A stretch of DNA of 64,000 nucleotides from Blumeriella jaapii (taxonomy: Eukaryota > Ascomycota > Leotiomycetes > Helotiales > Drepanopezizaceae). The notes beneath the pieces were generated by a model that ran no database searches, had not been told where the DNA came from, and was given only the letters and a program-made list of their open reading frames with translations. This document shows positions 1 to 10,352 of this stretch, in pieces. Where the stretch lies: contig VWND01000025.1 in assembly GCA_009599575.1 (NCBI GenBank), forward strand, positions 1 through 64,000, in the 5' to 3' direction. Made by a program: the position numbers and the translations under genes. Position 1 is the first letter of the stretch. Each line of letters opens with the position of its first letter.

Positions 1-39
1 ATCCTAACATCTAGGTTCCAAAAAACCAACGCCTAACCT

Positions 40-265
40 CACTCACTCACTCACCCACCCACTCACCCACTCACTCACAGCGTACGGCACGGCCTCCTGC
101 ACCAAAAGAACGAGACCCAACCCAACCCAACCCAACCTAACCCAAGACCCGTGGCTTCGTAATCTTCACTTCCCTTCCCTTTCCTTCCCTTCCCTTCCCC
201 TTCCCTTCCCTTCCCTTCACTTTATTTCACTTCATTCCACTTCACTTCACTTCACTTCACTTCAC
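40..265. repeat. Simple-repeat block: (ACTC)n, (CCCAA)n, (TTCCC)n, (TTCAC)n
   Basis: Four short-unit tracts follow one another: ACTC/ACCC at about 40-78, CCCAA at about 116-145, TTCCC at about 170-217 and TTCAC at about 225-265. No gene is visible in 1-935. The CCCAA tract is not the usual fungal telomere repeat (CCCTAA), so I do not read this as a chromosome end. Confidence 0.85.
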
Positions 266-650
266 CTCTTATAACGGGCCTATTCGCCAAACATTTCTTT
301 TACAAAACTGCTTTCTCGAAGATTTGCTTTTTTTAAATATAAAAATCCCCAGCTTAATACGTTTTATACTTTTCGAAAGGCTGAAGTGGCGCTGCCCCTG
401 CTGACTGACGTTAAACAAAATCATCATCATCATCACTTCACTTCACTTCACTTCACTTCACTTCACCTCTTATAACGGGCCTATTCGCCAAACATTTCTT
501 TTACAAAACTGCTTTTTCGAAAATTTGCTTTTTGTAAATAAAAATCCCCAGCTTAGCACGTCCTATGCCCTTCAGGAGGCTGAGATGGCTCTGCCCCTGC
601 TGACGTTAAACAAAATCATTATCATCATTATATCACTTCACTTCACTCCA
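266..650 (+). repeat. Two tandem copies of a LINE-like 3' tail
   Basis: A unit of about 200 bp is present twice (starting near 266 and 467, offset 201 bp). Each copy starts with CTTATAACGGGCCTATTCGC, holds an AGCTTA(A/G)(C/T)ACGT block and a TGACGTTAAACAAAATCAT block, and ends in an ATC-rich and ACTTC-rich simple repeat. The same blocks recur at 7150-7370, 60650-60900 (minus) and 61305-61428. A conserved 3' segment ending in a variable simple repeat is typical of non-LTR retrotransposon 3' ends; that assignment is inference. The copies differ at scattered sites, so they are not a recent duplication. Confidence 0.6.
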
Positions 651-935
651 CGCGACGCTCACGCTCGGCACTGGGTCGTCGGAGCAAGGTTCGTTGGGAG
701 ATGGGGCAATGCGGATTCGGGATTTGATGCGTGCGTTTCATTTCATGCCATGGGGAATTCCCCCTGATGCCGTAACGGAAGCGACCTAGCTACCATGTTG
801 CAAATGCGCAATGTCGTGCAGCAGGACCAACTCGTCTCGCCGAGTCCCCGCGTGACCTCCCATCCCTTGATCTCCACGCGCCCCCCAAGGTAGACAGACA
901 GACAGGCAGGCGCGCAAAACCACCCTTCCACACAC
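651..935. other. Downstream flank of RPL28, no gene seen
   Basis: This is the sequence downstream of the minus-strand RPL28 gene and should hold its 3'UTR. Short open frames here have no recognisable content. Confidence 0.5.
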
Positions 936-2043
936 CTACGCAACCAACTCCACCACACCACCAGCCTCCGTAATCTTGCGCTCAGCCTCCTTGCTGAACC
1001 AGCGGGCGCGGACCACGAGCGGGACCTCCGGCAGGCGGCCCTTGCCGAGCACCTTGCTGTAGCCGAGCGGGAGCAGGTCGAGCACGGGGATGGTGTCTTT
1101 CTTGCCCGAGGCGGAGAGGTACTCGTCGCGCTTCTCGGCCGGGATCAGGGACCAGAGCTGTGGGGGCACTGTTAGCCAACTTCGCGTATGCGGCTCCGTG
1201 TAGACGATCTGGCGAGGCGTAGAGGTAGAGCAGAGGCTGACTGGGCTTGCTCGTACACTTGTGCGCAGTGGCTGTGTGGCTCCATCTTGGAGCGGGCGGG
1301 CTGTGGCCTTCTCCGCTGAAGGGAGAGCCCAAACAATACTCTCCCACGGCCGAAGCTGTAAAGAAAGATGCCAGAGGGATTCGAAAGCGAGGATTCAACA
1401 GAGAGCGCCTGTATCCCGCACCCTCCCCCCGGAAGAAAACCATTGGCTCAACACGTAGAGCTCAGAGAAGAAGATATTCTCCCCTCCACCCCCTCAGGAC
1501 GAACGTACCTTGTCCAAGTTGACGACCGGCTTCCAGAAGTGGTTGCCTTGCTTGTGGAAGTATCGCATGCCGACCTTTCCAAAGTACCCCGGATGGTACT
1601 TGTCCATGTTGGTACGGTGATGGTGCTGTCCTCCGGCGAGACCGCGACCACCGGGATGCTTGCGGTGCTTTCCTACACGACCGTGTCCGGCGGAGACGTG
1701 CCGCGGCTGCAATCCGCGTCAGCAATCAATCCCCATCCAATCCGATCCGATCCAATCCAACTCAATTCAGGAATGCCGCGAGACGTGCGCACGGGGGGAG
1801 GGGACATGGACAACGACCATCGCCTCTGGCCCCCGCTGCCCCTCGCCCTCGTGAAGCCGACATCGCCAGGCCGTCCGCACAGAGCGCGAGGCGATGGTCG
1901 TCAACCAAAGCCTCTCTCCATCGGAATCGTCCCCTCCTCGCGCCGCCGGGATCCTCCCTCGCGGCGCGCAATCGCAGAGGCAGAGAAGAGCAAGGGATGG
2001 GAGAGACGTACTGCTTGCGGGTCTTGGTCAAGTGGGTAGGCAT
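936..2043 (-). CDS. RPL28: 60S ribosomal protein L28 (uL15, L27a family), frameshifted as given
   Basis: Structural protein of the large ribosomal subunit. Three exons: 2043-2012 ([10 protein letters not shown]), 1706-1509 ([20 protein letters not shown] ... [12 protein letters not shown]) and 1157-936 ([13 protein letters not shown] ... ending GGVVELVA). The donors are GTACGT and the first intron ends with a GCTGAC branch and GCAG acceptor. The HRGHVSAG and GGQHHHR stretches are family hallmarks. The summed exons are 452 nt, one short of a multiple of three. Joining exon 1 to exon 2 should give R-K-H-R-G-H-V, but one C is missing in GGC(C)AC at about 1699-1701. With that base restored the length is 150 residues, as expected for the family (about 149). 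For an essential single-domain protein I read this as an assembly error rather than a real mutation. The ATG sits in AAGATGCC, a good context. Confidence 0.93.
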
Positions 2044-3431
2044 CTTGTCGTCGTCGTCGTCGTTGGGCCGTGGATGGATGCCGTTGCCGATGTGGTCTGT
2101 CTTTTTTCTCGACCGTGAAAGTTGCCTTTTCCCCCCGACGGCCGCGGGCGGGCGCGCTAGGGATTAGGCGAGGGCCCCACAGCACCACGGCGAGGGTCAA
2201 GCCCTAATTCTGGTTGATCGGTGTGGAGTTGCACGAGCGGAATGCCAAAAAAGAACCACGGAACAGAAACCCAGACGGAGAAATATGAGGACGACGAGGC
2301 GGAGGGACCATGGTTCACATGCCCGAAAGCCAGCGCGCCGGTGATCGTGACGATCCGGTCAGGAGTTCGGGCGCTTCCCGTCGCAGAGGCAGACGGATGT
2401 GTAGATATCACGTTCTAGTCACATGACGTGTGTTCTTCGATCGTGCGATTTGCTTGGCAATCACGTTTTCACGTGCACCGTGCAACACGAGGGCGGGCAC
2501 CACCCACCCGTCATGCCTCCCGAGCCGGCCGACGCCCCAGTGCCTTCTCTCCCCAGGCGCGTCGCACCAGCTCGAGCTCCCATCTCACTGGCAACGTAGC
2601 CAGAGCCGGTTCGACCGCGTTCTCCGGGCGAGTCAGTGACTACTGGGAACTCTGCTCTGGGGCCGGGGATCAGGATGAGCATGAGCACCGGTGTGTGGGC
2701 GTGTCACGGGTCAGTGTCAGTTCCACATCGCGTGGGCGTGAAGTCGACACGAATGAATGTAAACCTATGTACCTAGCTAGGCACGCACGCAATCACAGTA
2801 CATCATCACTCGACCCGTCCGTCCGCCTCGCCAAAAGAAAACCATCCATCCCAAAAATCGAGTGCTCATTGCCGTCATCGTGGGGTTCGATGCTCCGCGC
2901 ACTCACGCCCGCCGTGCCGCCCCCTTCCGTGCATGGCCTATGGCCCCCCCACGCATCTATCTACGACGTCGTCCCATGTCCCACGTCCCGTGCCTGCGCC
3001 GCGCCCTCCCAAGGGCACGATCCAACGCCGTGGCGCATGCGGAGCAGACAAACCCAGACCAAGTGGACGCCAGAGATCCCGCCCCGAGGCCGAGACCGGG
3101 CCGGAAAGCGGAGGAGAACCCAAGAGGGGAGAGAGGCAATCTCTGATACAAATCATGCGAGCGTAGATTTTCATGAAGGCATCGCCATTTCGTCTCATGC
3201 CGCGTGGTGCATGTGCCGCCGAGACGACACGCGCCGCCGCGGGAACCCGTGCAATGCGTGGGTGGTCGTGGAGGGCCAAGGGGGGGGGGGGGGGGGGGTC
3301 GTCCGTGGGGTGTCCGTGGCAGCCGTGGGGCGTGTGTTCGCGAGGGGAGAGGGCCGGTGGTGGGGTGGGGCGCCGGAACGACGGGTGCGCTGACCCCCCC
3401 CCCCAGCCACGAAGCCATCGCCGGCGGCACA
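2044..3431. other. GC-rich intergenic region upstream of RPL28 and downstream of the CCCH gene
   Basis: Holds the RPL28 promoter side and the 3' flank of the CCCH zinc-finger gene. There is a poly-G run at about 3280-3298 and a poly-C run near 3394-3403. Long open frames here (for example 2428-3393) are GC-rich artefacts without recognisable protein content. Confidence 0.6.
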
Positions 3432-5039
3432 TCAGCGCGCGCCAAACACGCCGTCGGCGCCCCCACTCGGGCTGCTCGCGGAGCCATGGCGGCCCCCGAG
3501 CGCGCCGAGGGTGGGATGGGTCCCGCTGGCAATGGTCCACCCCCCGCTGCTGCGCGTGTACCGCTTCTTCTCGTCGAGGTCCTCCTCCAGGTTGAACATG
3601 AAGTCGCCGTGCTCCTCGTCGATGGGGGTGGTCAAGCGGCCGCTCCCGCCGATGCTGCTCGCGCTGACCTGTCGCTCGGCGACGGCGCGGGCGCCACTGA
3701 GCGCGCTGCTGGGCCGCGGCGGGAGCTCGCTGCCGTGGGACTCGGCGCGGGCGAGGCGGGTGCGCTGGAGCTGCTGGGAGATGATGGACATGGACGATTG
3801 GCGGGGGGGCGAGGCGAGGTAGGGCGAGGCGTCCCCCGAGACGCTGTGCCGGGCCAGGGGCCGGGCGCCGGGGCTCGCGGCCGGGTGGAGCGAGGCGGGG
3901 CGGAGCGGCGAGCCGACGTGGCCGAAGGCCGAGCCGCGGGCCCGGTCCTCCTCCTCCTTCTGCTGGCGCGAGAAGAGCGGCCCCCAGCGGGACGGGCTCG
4001 CGCCCAGCGGCGAGCCGAAGCGGCCCTCGGGGTGGGGCGTGCCGGCGCCGCTGGTGATGGGGCGCCCCTCCTCGGCCGCGGTCCGGGATCCGCGCCGGGC
4101 CTTCTCCTGGGGCGTCATGAGATCGTTCAGCGCCTCGGGCAGCAGATCCTCCTCGAACTGGAAGTTGGACTCCCAGTCGTAGTCGGGTTTCGGCACGCTG
4201 GACGACAGGAGCCGCGGCTTGGGGTAGCGCTGGGAGTGCATGGGCTTCTTGCCAAAGTACTCCTCGGTCGGGTAGGGCGGCGGGGAGGCGGGGGGGCCGG
4301 GGAGGCGGTCGCGGGCGTCGTCGCCGAAGGCCGAACTGTGCAGGCTCCGCAGGGCGTCGGAGCTGGGTCCGTCCTTGGCGGCGCCCGGCGATCCAGGCGG
4401 GGACTCGAGCCCGAACTTGGCGGGGACCGAGGCGGCCATGGGCCCGTTCCGGGCGATCCACGAGACGCCGTTGCTGTCGAACGAGGCGGGCAGCTGGGCA
4501 TCCAGCACGCTCAAGCCCTTCGCCGCGACGGGGGGCGACCGGCCGAGGCCGAGGCCGAGGCGGCCGGGGTCGTCGTCGCGCGGCGACCCGTAGGTCGAGC
4601 GGGGGCGCGCGACGCCGCTCGGGTCGAGGATGGGGAGGTGGATGTCGATGCTCTGCTGGCGGCCGCGGCCGTCGTCCGGGCTGGGGTAGGCGACGGGGTA
4701 TGGCGGGCCGTAGGGCGAGGGGGCCGCGTTCCGGATGAAGCTCGACAAGGTCGAGGTCGGCGGCGGGTGGTGGTGATAGCCGTCGGTGTGCAGGCGGTTC
4801 CCGATGTTGAGATGTCCCCCTCCCAGGCCTCCCGGCTTGTAGTTCACGCGGCGGCCATCGGGCAGGACGTGGACGTTGGCGCACTTGGGGCCGAATTTGC
4901 AGTTCCCCTGCGGGCGTCAGCTCTGTTCTGGCTCTGATCTGGCTCTGGCTCTGGCTCTGATCTGGCTCTGATCTGGCACTGGCTCTGATCTGGCTCTGAT
5001 CTGGCTCTGGCCCTGGCTCTGGCTCTGGCTCTGGCCCTG

Positions 5040-5076
<37 letters not shown>

Positions 5077-5614
5077 CACTGGCTCTGGCTCTGGCTCTGG
5101 CTCGAACTCTGTCTCTGTCTCTGTCTCTGTCTCTGTCTCTGTCTCTGTCTCTGTCTCTGTCTCTGCTCTGGCTCGACCCGGGTCCGACATACCTTGGCAA
5201 AGTACTTGCAGATGTGATCGCCCTGGCTCGCCAGGTCGTGGCTGAAGGGGCACGCGGTCCCGGCCTGGCAGGCGCCTTGTCGGAAGAACTTGCACGGTAC
5301 GTGCGATGTGTCTGCCACCCGTTAACTTGCGGTCCCGGTCTCGGTGTCGGTGGCCGTCTGCGTCGCGGCGCTCGCGCGCGCGCTCTCCCCTCCTCGCAGC
5401 TCTCCTCGCAGCGGCGCGACTCACTTTGTCTGCCCGGCGGGCTTCGCGGCCCCTCGAATCGACCCATGGCGCCGACGGGGGGGGGTGCTGGTGGTGCTGC
5501 TGATGCTGCTGTTGCTGCTGCTGCTGCTGGACCGGCGGTGCCGTTGCTGGTCGTGCCGGGTGGGGGGATCGTGAGCGACCCGGCGCTCGAGTGATGTCGG
5601 TACTCGGGGGCCAT
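3432..5614 (-). CDS. CCCH-type zinc-finger protein (Lee1-like)
   Basis: Putative RNA-binding protein with two tandem CCCH fingers. Three exons: 5614-5425, 5311-5193 and 4907-3432, all joining in frame to 594 residues. Exon 1 gives MAPEYRHHSSAGSLTIPPPG, an Ala/Pro-rich stretch and RFEGPRSPP. Exon 2 gives the first finger (CKFFRQGACQAGTACPFSH). The second finger, CKYFAK-GNCKFGPKCANVH, is split by intron 2 between K and G. The long C-terminal half is Ser/Pro/Arg-rich, with a QLQRTRLARAESHGSELPP segment and FMFNLEEDLDEKKRY near the end. Intron 2 (5192-4908, 285 nt) is almost entirely a hexanucleotide repeat. The start ATG is in AAGATGG, and the upstream frame has no better start. Members of this family resemble yeast LEE1; the targets are unknown. 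Confidence 0.85.
4921..5170 (-). repeat. Hexanucleotide repeat filling intron 2 of the CCCH gene
   Basis: On the gene strand this is CAGAGA units followed by CAGAGC/CAGATC units, about 250 bp in all. It lies between donor GTATGT (5192) and acceptor GCAG (4908). Because the unit is six bases, copy-number change does not alter frame. Confidence 0.9.
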
Positions 5615-6170
5615 CTTTCGCGGCGGGGCTCGACGGCGCATGTCCTCCTGGCTCCGCGAGAGGGTTCGCGGTCCGGGGCGCGAGTGGTGAGGCGCGGTGG
5701 CGGAAGAGGGTCGAGGGGGCGATGGCACGGTCGAGGCGCGCCGTCGAGGAGCGTCGGGGGTGAAGATATATCTCTCTCTCTCGGTCGTGTCCTGGCGCGG
5801 GCGGCGGAGGAGGAGGAGCCAGGGGGGGGGGGGATTGCACGGGCCCGGCTGATGGCAGATCTGAGTCGGAGTGGGCGGGTCGGGGCCAGACGGACAGGAC
5901 GGGACGGTACCGTGTGTACCGTGTGTACCGTGTGCTGTGTACAGTACCGTGAGTGTGTACGGAGACGAAGTGTGCGAGTCCACGGAGGGGGAGGGGGAGG
6001 AGGAGGAGGGGGGGGGGAGGAGGGGGGGGAGGAGGGGGTGAATGAGACACCAGAGACACCAGAGACAGTCGAGACAGTCGAGGAACCAACGTCCTTAGTG
6101 GGCTGCGTAGTTGGTTGCGATGAATGTGTGGACTGTCGCTTTCCTGTACGGGACTTGCCGTAGTACGGAC
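5615..6170. other. Upstream region of the CCCH gene
   Basis: Promoter side of the minus-strand CCCH gene. G-rich on the + strand, with GGA/GGGG runs at 5985-6038, a GTGTACC repeat near 5911-5945 and CAGAGACAC/GAGACAGTC repeats at 6050-6080. No gene seen. Confidence 0.5.
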
Positions 6171-6174
6171 ATCT

Positions 6175-6355
6175 ACGGTCTGTCTGTAAGTAGGTATGTA
6201 CCGTACATAATAGGTACTTACTGTACATTTACCGTATATAATACTTACTTACTGTACATACTGTAGTACTGTAGATATACAGTACATAATACTTACTTAT
6301 TGTACATAATACTGTACATATACAGTACATCATACTTACTGTACATACTACTAGC
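6175..6355. repeat. TACTGTAC/GTACAGTA-rich tract
   Basis: Dense run of ACTGTACATA, ATACAGTACATA and ACTTACTTA words, partly palindromic. Similar tracts occur at many intergenic points of this window. Confidence 0.8.
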
Positions 6356-7079
6356 CGCCCCTCGGGGTGCGAGGTCGACGACGACCTCGCGGGCTAGACT
6401 CAATACCTGTACGTGGTGCCTGGTACGAACCTTCCGCCCTTTCGACTGCAATCGACGCTTTTCTCCCGAGGCAGAAGGGCGTCGTTGCATTCGAAAGGTG
6501 TCGGGAGAGCCAAAATTGAGCAATCGACACGTGGCGACTTCGAAGAGATTTTTCTTACCGGCGATCCGGGCCATTTTTACGACTACGCATATACTACGAT
6601 CTACCTGACGAGGGCATACCTACTGAGAATTCCAGAAGGATTGTATTGAAGGGAAAAGGCGGAAAATAAGAATCGACAGCCCGATTATCGAAAACCCGGT
6701 ACAGCGCCTTCGAATAACCGTTTCTACCGAACACAACCGACTCGACAGCATATTTGACGGAGGAAAGGGTGCCGGTGGAATATACGCAATCGCGTACAAA
6801 ACAGACGCTCGAGAGACAACTCGGCGCCGCTAACTCGAAGTTTTGAAAGTGCTTTTTAAGATTACAAAGGAGCTGCGATACCGCGGGATCAGAGACCCGG
6901 GATATGCGTATTAAAAGAGCTTTTCCTTAATCGTGGTTTTTACTCTTTTAATACGTATATACTTTGTAATTTTTAAAAACATTAAAGGCCTTTTGGTTTC
7001 TAGTTTCTGCCTTTTTGTTGTTTTGTTTTTATTTTTCTTTTAGGCCTATTGGTCATACCACGTTTGCGCTTTATAAATA
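6356..7079. other. Gene-less stretch before a LINE-type tail
   Basis: No convincing gene. GC content falls from left to right and the last part (6840-7050) is AT-rich. Since a LINE-type 3' tail follows on the + strand, this may be the decayed body of that element. A faint coding match exists only in the last part (see 7080-7370). Confidence 0.4.
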
Positions 7080-7370
7080 CGCAATTGACAGGTCAAATTT
7101 GACCGGTGCCGTTTGCACAATTTTTGGGTTTAAACCCAAAGCTTTACGCTTATACTTTTTTTTTTTATTGACGGACCATCGCAAAGGGCGGCGAAGGGCG
7201 TAATCGACAGCAGCAGTAGCTGTACTAATACGAACTGCTTTCGGGGTTGTACTTTGTATATAAATCCTTAGCTTAGCACGTCTCCGTACCCTCTGGGAGG
7301 TCCTAGGAAGGCAGACCGAGTTATGGCTGCCCTCCGCTAGACGTTAATCAATACTACTACTACTACTATT
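7080..7370 (+). mobile_element. LINE-type 3' end with (TAC)n tail, decayed
   Basis: About 230 bp match the minus-strand copy at 60650-60960. Shared blocks include AGCTTTACGCT(T/C)ATACTTTT, ATCGCAAAGGGCGGCGAAG, GACAGCAGCAGTAGCTGTAC, AGCTTAGCACGTCTCCGTAC and GCTAGACGTTAATCAATACT. The copy ends in (TAC)n. Just upstream, one frame reads DRCRLH, against DRCGMH in the 61-kb copy, and here it contains a stop. So this copy is a degenerate 3' end of the same element. Confidence 0.65.
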
Positions 7371-7455
7371 AATGTACATACTACTATACATACTACTCTA
7401 CATACTACTCTACATACTACTCCACATACTACTCCACATACTACTTACGGTACAT
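7371..7455. repeat. (TACATACTAC)n tract
   Basis: About eight imperfect copies of a decamer TACATACTAC follow directly on the (TAC)n tail of the LINE-type element. Confidence 0.8.
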
Positions 7456-8775
7456 ATTACTAATACTCCCCGTCTCGTCCTCCTCGTATCTCTGTGCCTC
7501 CCGCCTCTCACCCTCGATCCCATCCCGGGCCCGAGAGACGACGACGAGGAAGAGATGGTCATGGCCAGACGTGCCGAAGGACGGAGTGGTATTCTCTCCT
7601 GCGTGGATCCATCCATCCCCATCCCTCATCCCTCATCCATCCGCTTCCTCCTCAGCCCGCTCGGTCTCTCGGCCCTGCGGCCTGATGTCTCAATCGACCG
7701 TACCGTACTGTACAGTACAGTGTCCATCGATCGAGCTCGTGAGCCACAGCACAGCACAGCACGGTACATGCCCACCTCGCCAAAGCACAGTACTGTACAG
7801 TAAACAGACCGACCGACCGACCGTACCGCACCGAGCGACATGCGACGGCCAACCGGGGATCGGCGCATGTGAAAGAGTCCTTCAGCGCAGGACCCGGGGG
7901 ACGAGGAAATCCACACCGGTCTTGCGCGTATTTGTGTACAGCACGGGACCTACAGTGTGTTTGTCGTCGACCATGGCTTTCCTGTACTGTAGTGTGCCGT
8001 CTATCGAGAGACGGTCTGTTGGTATAGATACGGTCCTGATGCCCCTCCGCCTTTGCTGTCGTTCGTATCGCTTCGCTTCGCTGCTCATCTTCTCGTCTCC
8101 TCGTGCAGATGTACATACAGTAGGTACAGTACGGTACTGTATGTAGATGCTGCATATACTGTACATACCTACCTAGTACATACCTACAGTATACCCATCC
8201 ATAGCATCCATGCCAACCAACCCAACCTCGCGCCTCCTCGAGCTCCTCTTCAATCCCCAATCCACAACCCAATTACCAACTTAATCCACAACCCAATTCC
8301 CAACTCAACCCACAACCCAATTCACAACCCAATCCACAACCCAATTCCCAACCCAATTCCCAACCCACTTCCCAATCCCTAATCCCCCATCCCAAGCACC
8401 GCCATCCCCCATCCACCCCCCACCCCCCCCCCCCCCCCCCCCCACCCTCCATCCCTCATCCTCGCACCACCATCCATCCATTCACTCACTCACTCATCCC
8501 ACCTCATCTTCGCCACTCCACTCCCCCCCCCCCCCCCCCCCCCCTCCAATGCTCCGACGGTTCATCTCCAGGATGCATCGACCCACCTCCCTCGCCTCCC
8601 CAGTCCACGCAAGCAAGGGCTAGGAAAACAAGCAAGAGACAGGCTCGGGGCCCGGGTCTCGGCGTACAGTGTTTACGTGCAGTACGTGCAGTGCGTGCAG
8701 TTCGTGCAGTTCGTGCAGTTCGTGCAGTTCGTGCAGTGCGTGTTTCTTGCAATAGCGGTAGGTTTGTATGATATA
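7456..8775. other. Repeat-rich intergenic DNA
   Basis: No gene recognised. Contents: GTACTGTACAGTACAG runs (7700-7720, 7785-7802), ACCGACCG repeats near 7805-7825, and a further GTACAGTAC tract at 8108-8200. Then come degenerate CCCAATTCCCAA repeats (about 8255-8375), two poly-C runs of more than 20 (about 8417-8442 and 8523-8544), and a 9-bp GTGCAGTTC repeat at about 8679-8744. Confidence 0.7.
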
Positions 8776-8856
8776 TTGTAATACAGTAAGTAGGTAAGTG
8801 AGTAGGTAGGTAGGTAAGTGAGTAAGTAGGTGAGTAAGTGAGTAGGTAGGTAGGTA
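8776..8856. repeat. GTAAGTAGGTAG-type tetranucleotide tract, left flank of the Tc1 element
   Basis: Degenerate (GTAA/GTAG/GTGA)n repeat. It continues on the other side of the transposon at 10225-10290, showing that the element jumped into this tract. Confidence 0.85.
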
Positions 8857-10224
8857 CAGTGGGTAGACACATGAAGTTGCGCGTCAGTAAATAGTCCGTA
8901 CCCCAACAAAATTCTACTACCTTTACAACTTCATAACTCCACCAATAATTAATCGATTTTAAATACAAATAGCTTAAATGAAAGCTGAAAATCGAAAGAA
9001 TATTCGATTTCAATCAGTATTTGGTATACCATCCATTTGCAGCCTTAATAGCGTTTACCCGCTTTTGCATCCCCTTCGCCAGTTTATTCAATAACTGGTC
9101 TTCCAAAAGCTCCCACGCCCTTTATGCAATACTGATTAATAAACGCTGAGTTATATCGTTATCTTTCATAGCGATTAATTCAGGTTTAAGCTCAATTATC
9201 TTAGCTTTCAGCATTTTCCATAGATTTTCAATCGGATTAAAATCCGGCGAATAAAGCGGCCAATCTACTAATTTAATATCCATATTACGAAACCATTCCT
9301 GAATAGAACGCGCTTTATAAATCGGGGCGTTATTTTGCATGAAAATACTGTCGTCGTGAAAAATCGTAGGAAAGTGTTTTTCGAAAACTTCGAGATATTT
9401 GGCGGCTGTAACGCTTTTACGAGTCGCATTTGGATCTCCGCGTATTACGATCAAATCTGTTCGAATTCCCCAGCCGAATGCAGCCCAAAACATAGTCGAT
9501 CGACTTTTAGTAGACTTTCCTTAAACTGCCCAAGGTTGTAAGCCTTTAGCTATTAAATTGCGTTAGTAATAAGGAATATAAATCGATAGAAATATTAATC
9601 TTTCGCTCGATAAACAAACTTCTAACGACTTTCTTTTCCACGTTCAATTGAATATTCGTCAGACCAGCGCTAGCGACGCCAATAAGAAAGTGGTTTATTA
9701 TCGTAAAGGAGTGCCTATTGCAATCGCGCGGCAGCGCGTTCGTCGGTCAAAACAGGTCGTTTTCGACAGCGCCATTTTTGTATACCGGATTTCTTTAAAA
9801 ATCGATATATCGTTTTCTTCGAAACGTGCGGAACGGTAAAAAAGCGTAATTAGGCCGCTGTAATCTTTAGCGTACGGGCAATTGCTCTGAAAATAGCCTT
9901 CCTATCGCGTTCCGTAATAAGAAAAGGCGGGCGTCCTCGAGGTTGTGATTTACCGTCGGGTTGTAAAGACGCGTTTTTGACCGTGTAACGCGCGGTGGAT
10001 GGGCTGCACTTTTCCGACTCCGCAAGCCAGGTATAAGGAACCCTATACTTTCTAGCGCTAATAATACGATTTCTAGCCCCTTGAGAAAGGTGCTCAAAGG
10101 GCTGGCGAGACGTTTCGGCTGTTCGTGGCATAATAGTGTAGTTGCGAAAAAAAGGTGTGTTTTGTTGTAAACGCGAAAAGTCGCGGTCGGGGGCCGACGC
10201 GCAACTTCATGTGTCTACGTACTG
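8857..10224 (-). mobile_element. Tc1/mariner-family DNA transposon, 1368 bp, inactive
   Basis: The element is bounded by TA on each side (8855-8856 and 10225-10226), the target duplication expected of this superfamily. The terminal inverted repeats start CAGTGGGTAGACACATGAAG on the left; the right end, read on the other strand, starts CAGTACGTAGACACATGAAG (two differences). They continue as TTGCGCGT. The transposase lies on the minus strand and is broken. A shorter relative is at 27931-28524. Confidence 0.93.
9122..10131 (-). pseudogene. Broken Tc1-like DDE transposase
   Basis: The N-terminal part (10131-9850, starting MPRTAETSRQPFEHLSQGAR) carries helix-turn-helix DNA-binding features and a RGRPPFL segment. 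The middle (about 9840-9500) has stops and a frame change but still shows WSDEYSIERG, the first catalytic Asp. The C-terminal part (9493-9122) carries FMQNNAPIYKA, YSPDFNPIENLW and the catalytic Glu. The usual QDNAP motif reads QNNAP, so the second catalytic Asp is Asn (codon 9332-9334, a G-to-A type change on the coding strand, as repeat-induced point mutation would give). The gene cannot make an active enzyme. Confidence 0.88.
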
Positions 10225-10352
10225 TAAGTAAGTAAGTAAGTAGGTAGGTAAGTGAGTAGGTAAGTGAGTAAGTAGGTGGGTATGTAGGTAAGTGGGTAGG
10301 TAAATAAATCAGTAAATCAGTAAATCAGTAAATCAGTAAATCAGTACAGTGG
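10225..10352. repeat. Right flank of the Tc1 element: GTAAGTAGGTAG tract and (AAATCAGT)n
   Basis: Continuation of the tract at 8776-8856, followed by about five AAATCAGT octamers at about 10304-10347. Confidence 0.85.

Noticed and set aside
110..145. CCCAACCCAACC tract as possible telomere
   Set aside because: Unit is CCCAA, not CCCTAA, and the tract is short and surrounded by other simple repeats.
2428..3393. A 321-codon plus-strand open frame
   Set aside because: GC-rich composition, no motif and no splice-consistent continuation.
3204..4937. A 577-codon open frame on the plus strand
   Set aside because: Antisense shadow of CCCH exon 3; Gly/Ala/Arg-rich with no domain.
2938..6228. A 1096-codon open frame on the minus strand
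   Set aside because: It overlaps the CCCH zinc-finger exons in another frame; it is Arg/Pro-rich, a by-product of high GC, and runs through the hexanucleotide repeat.
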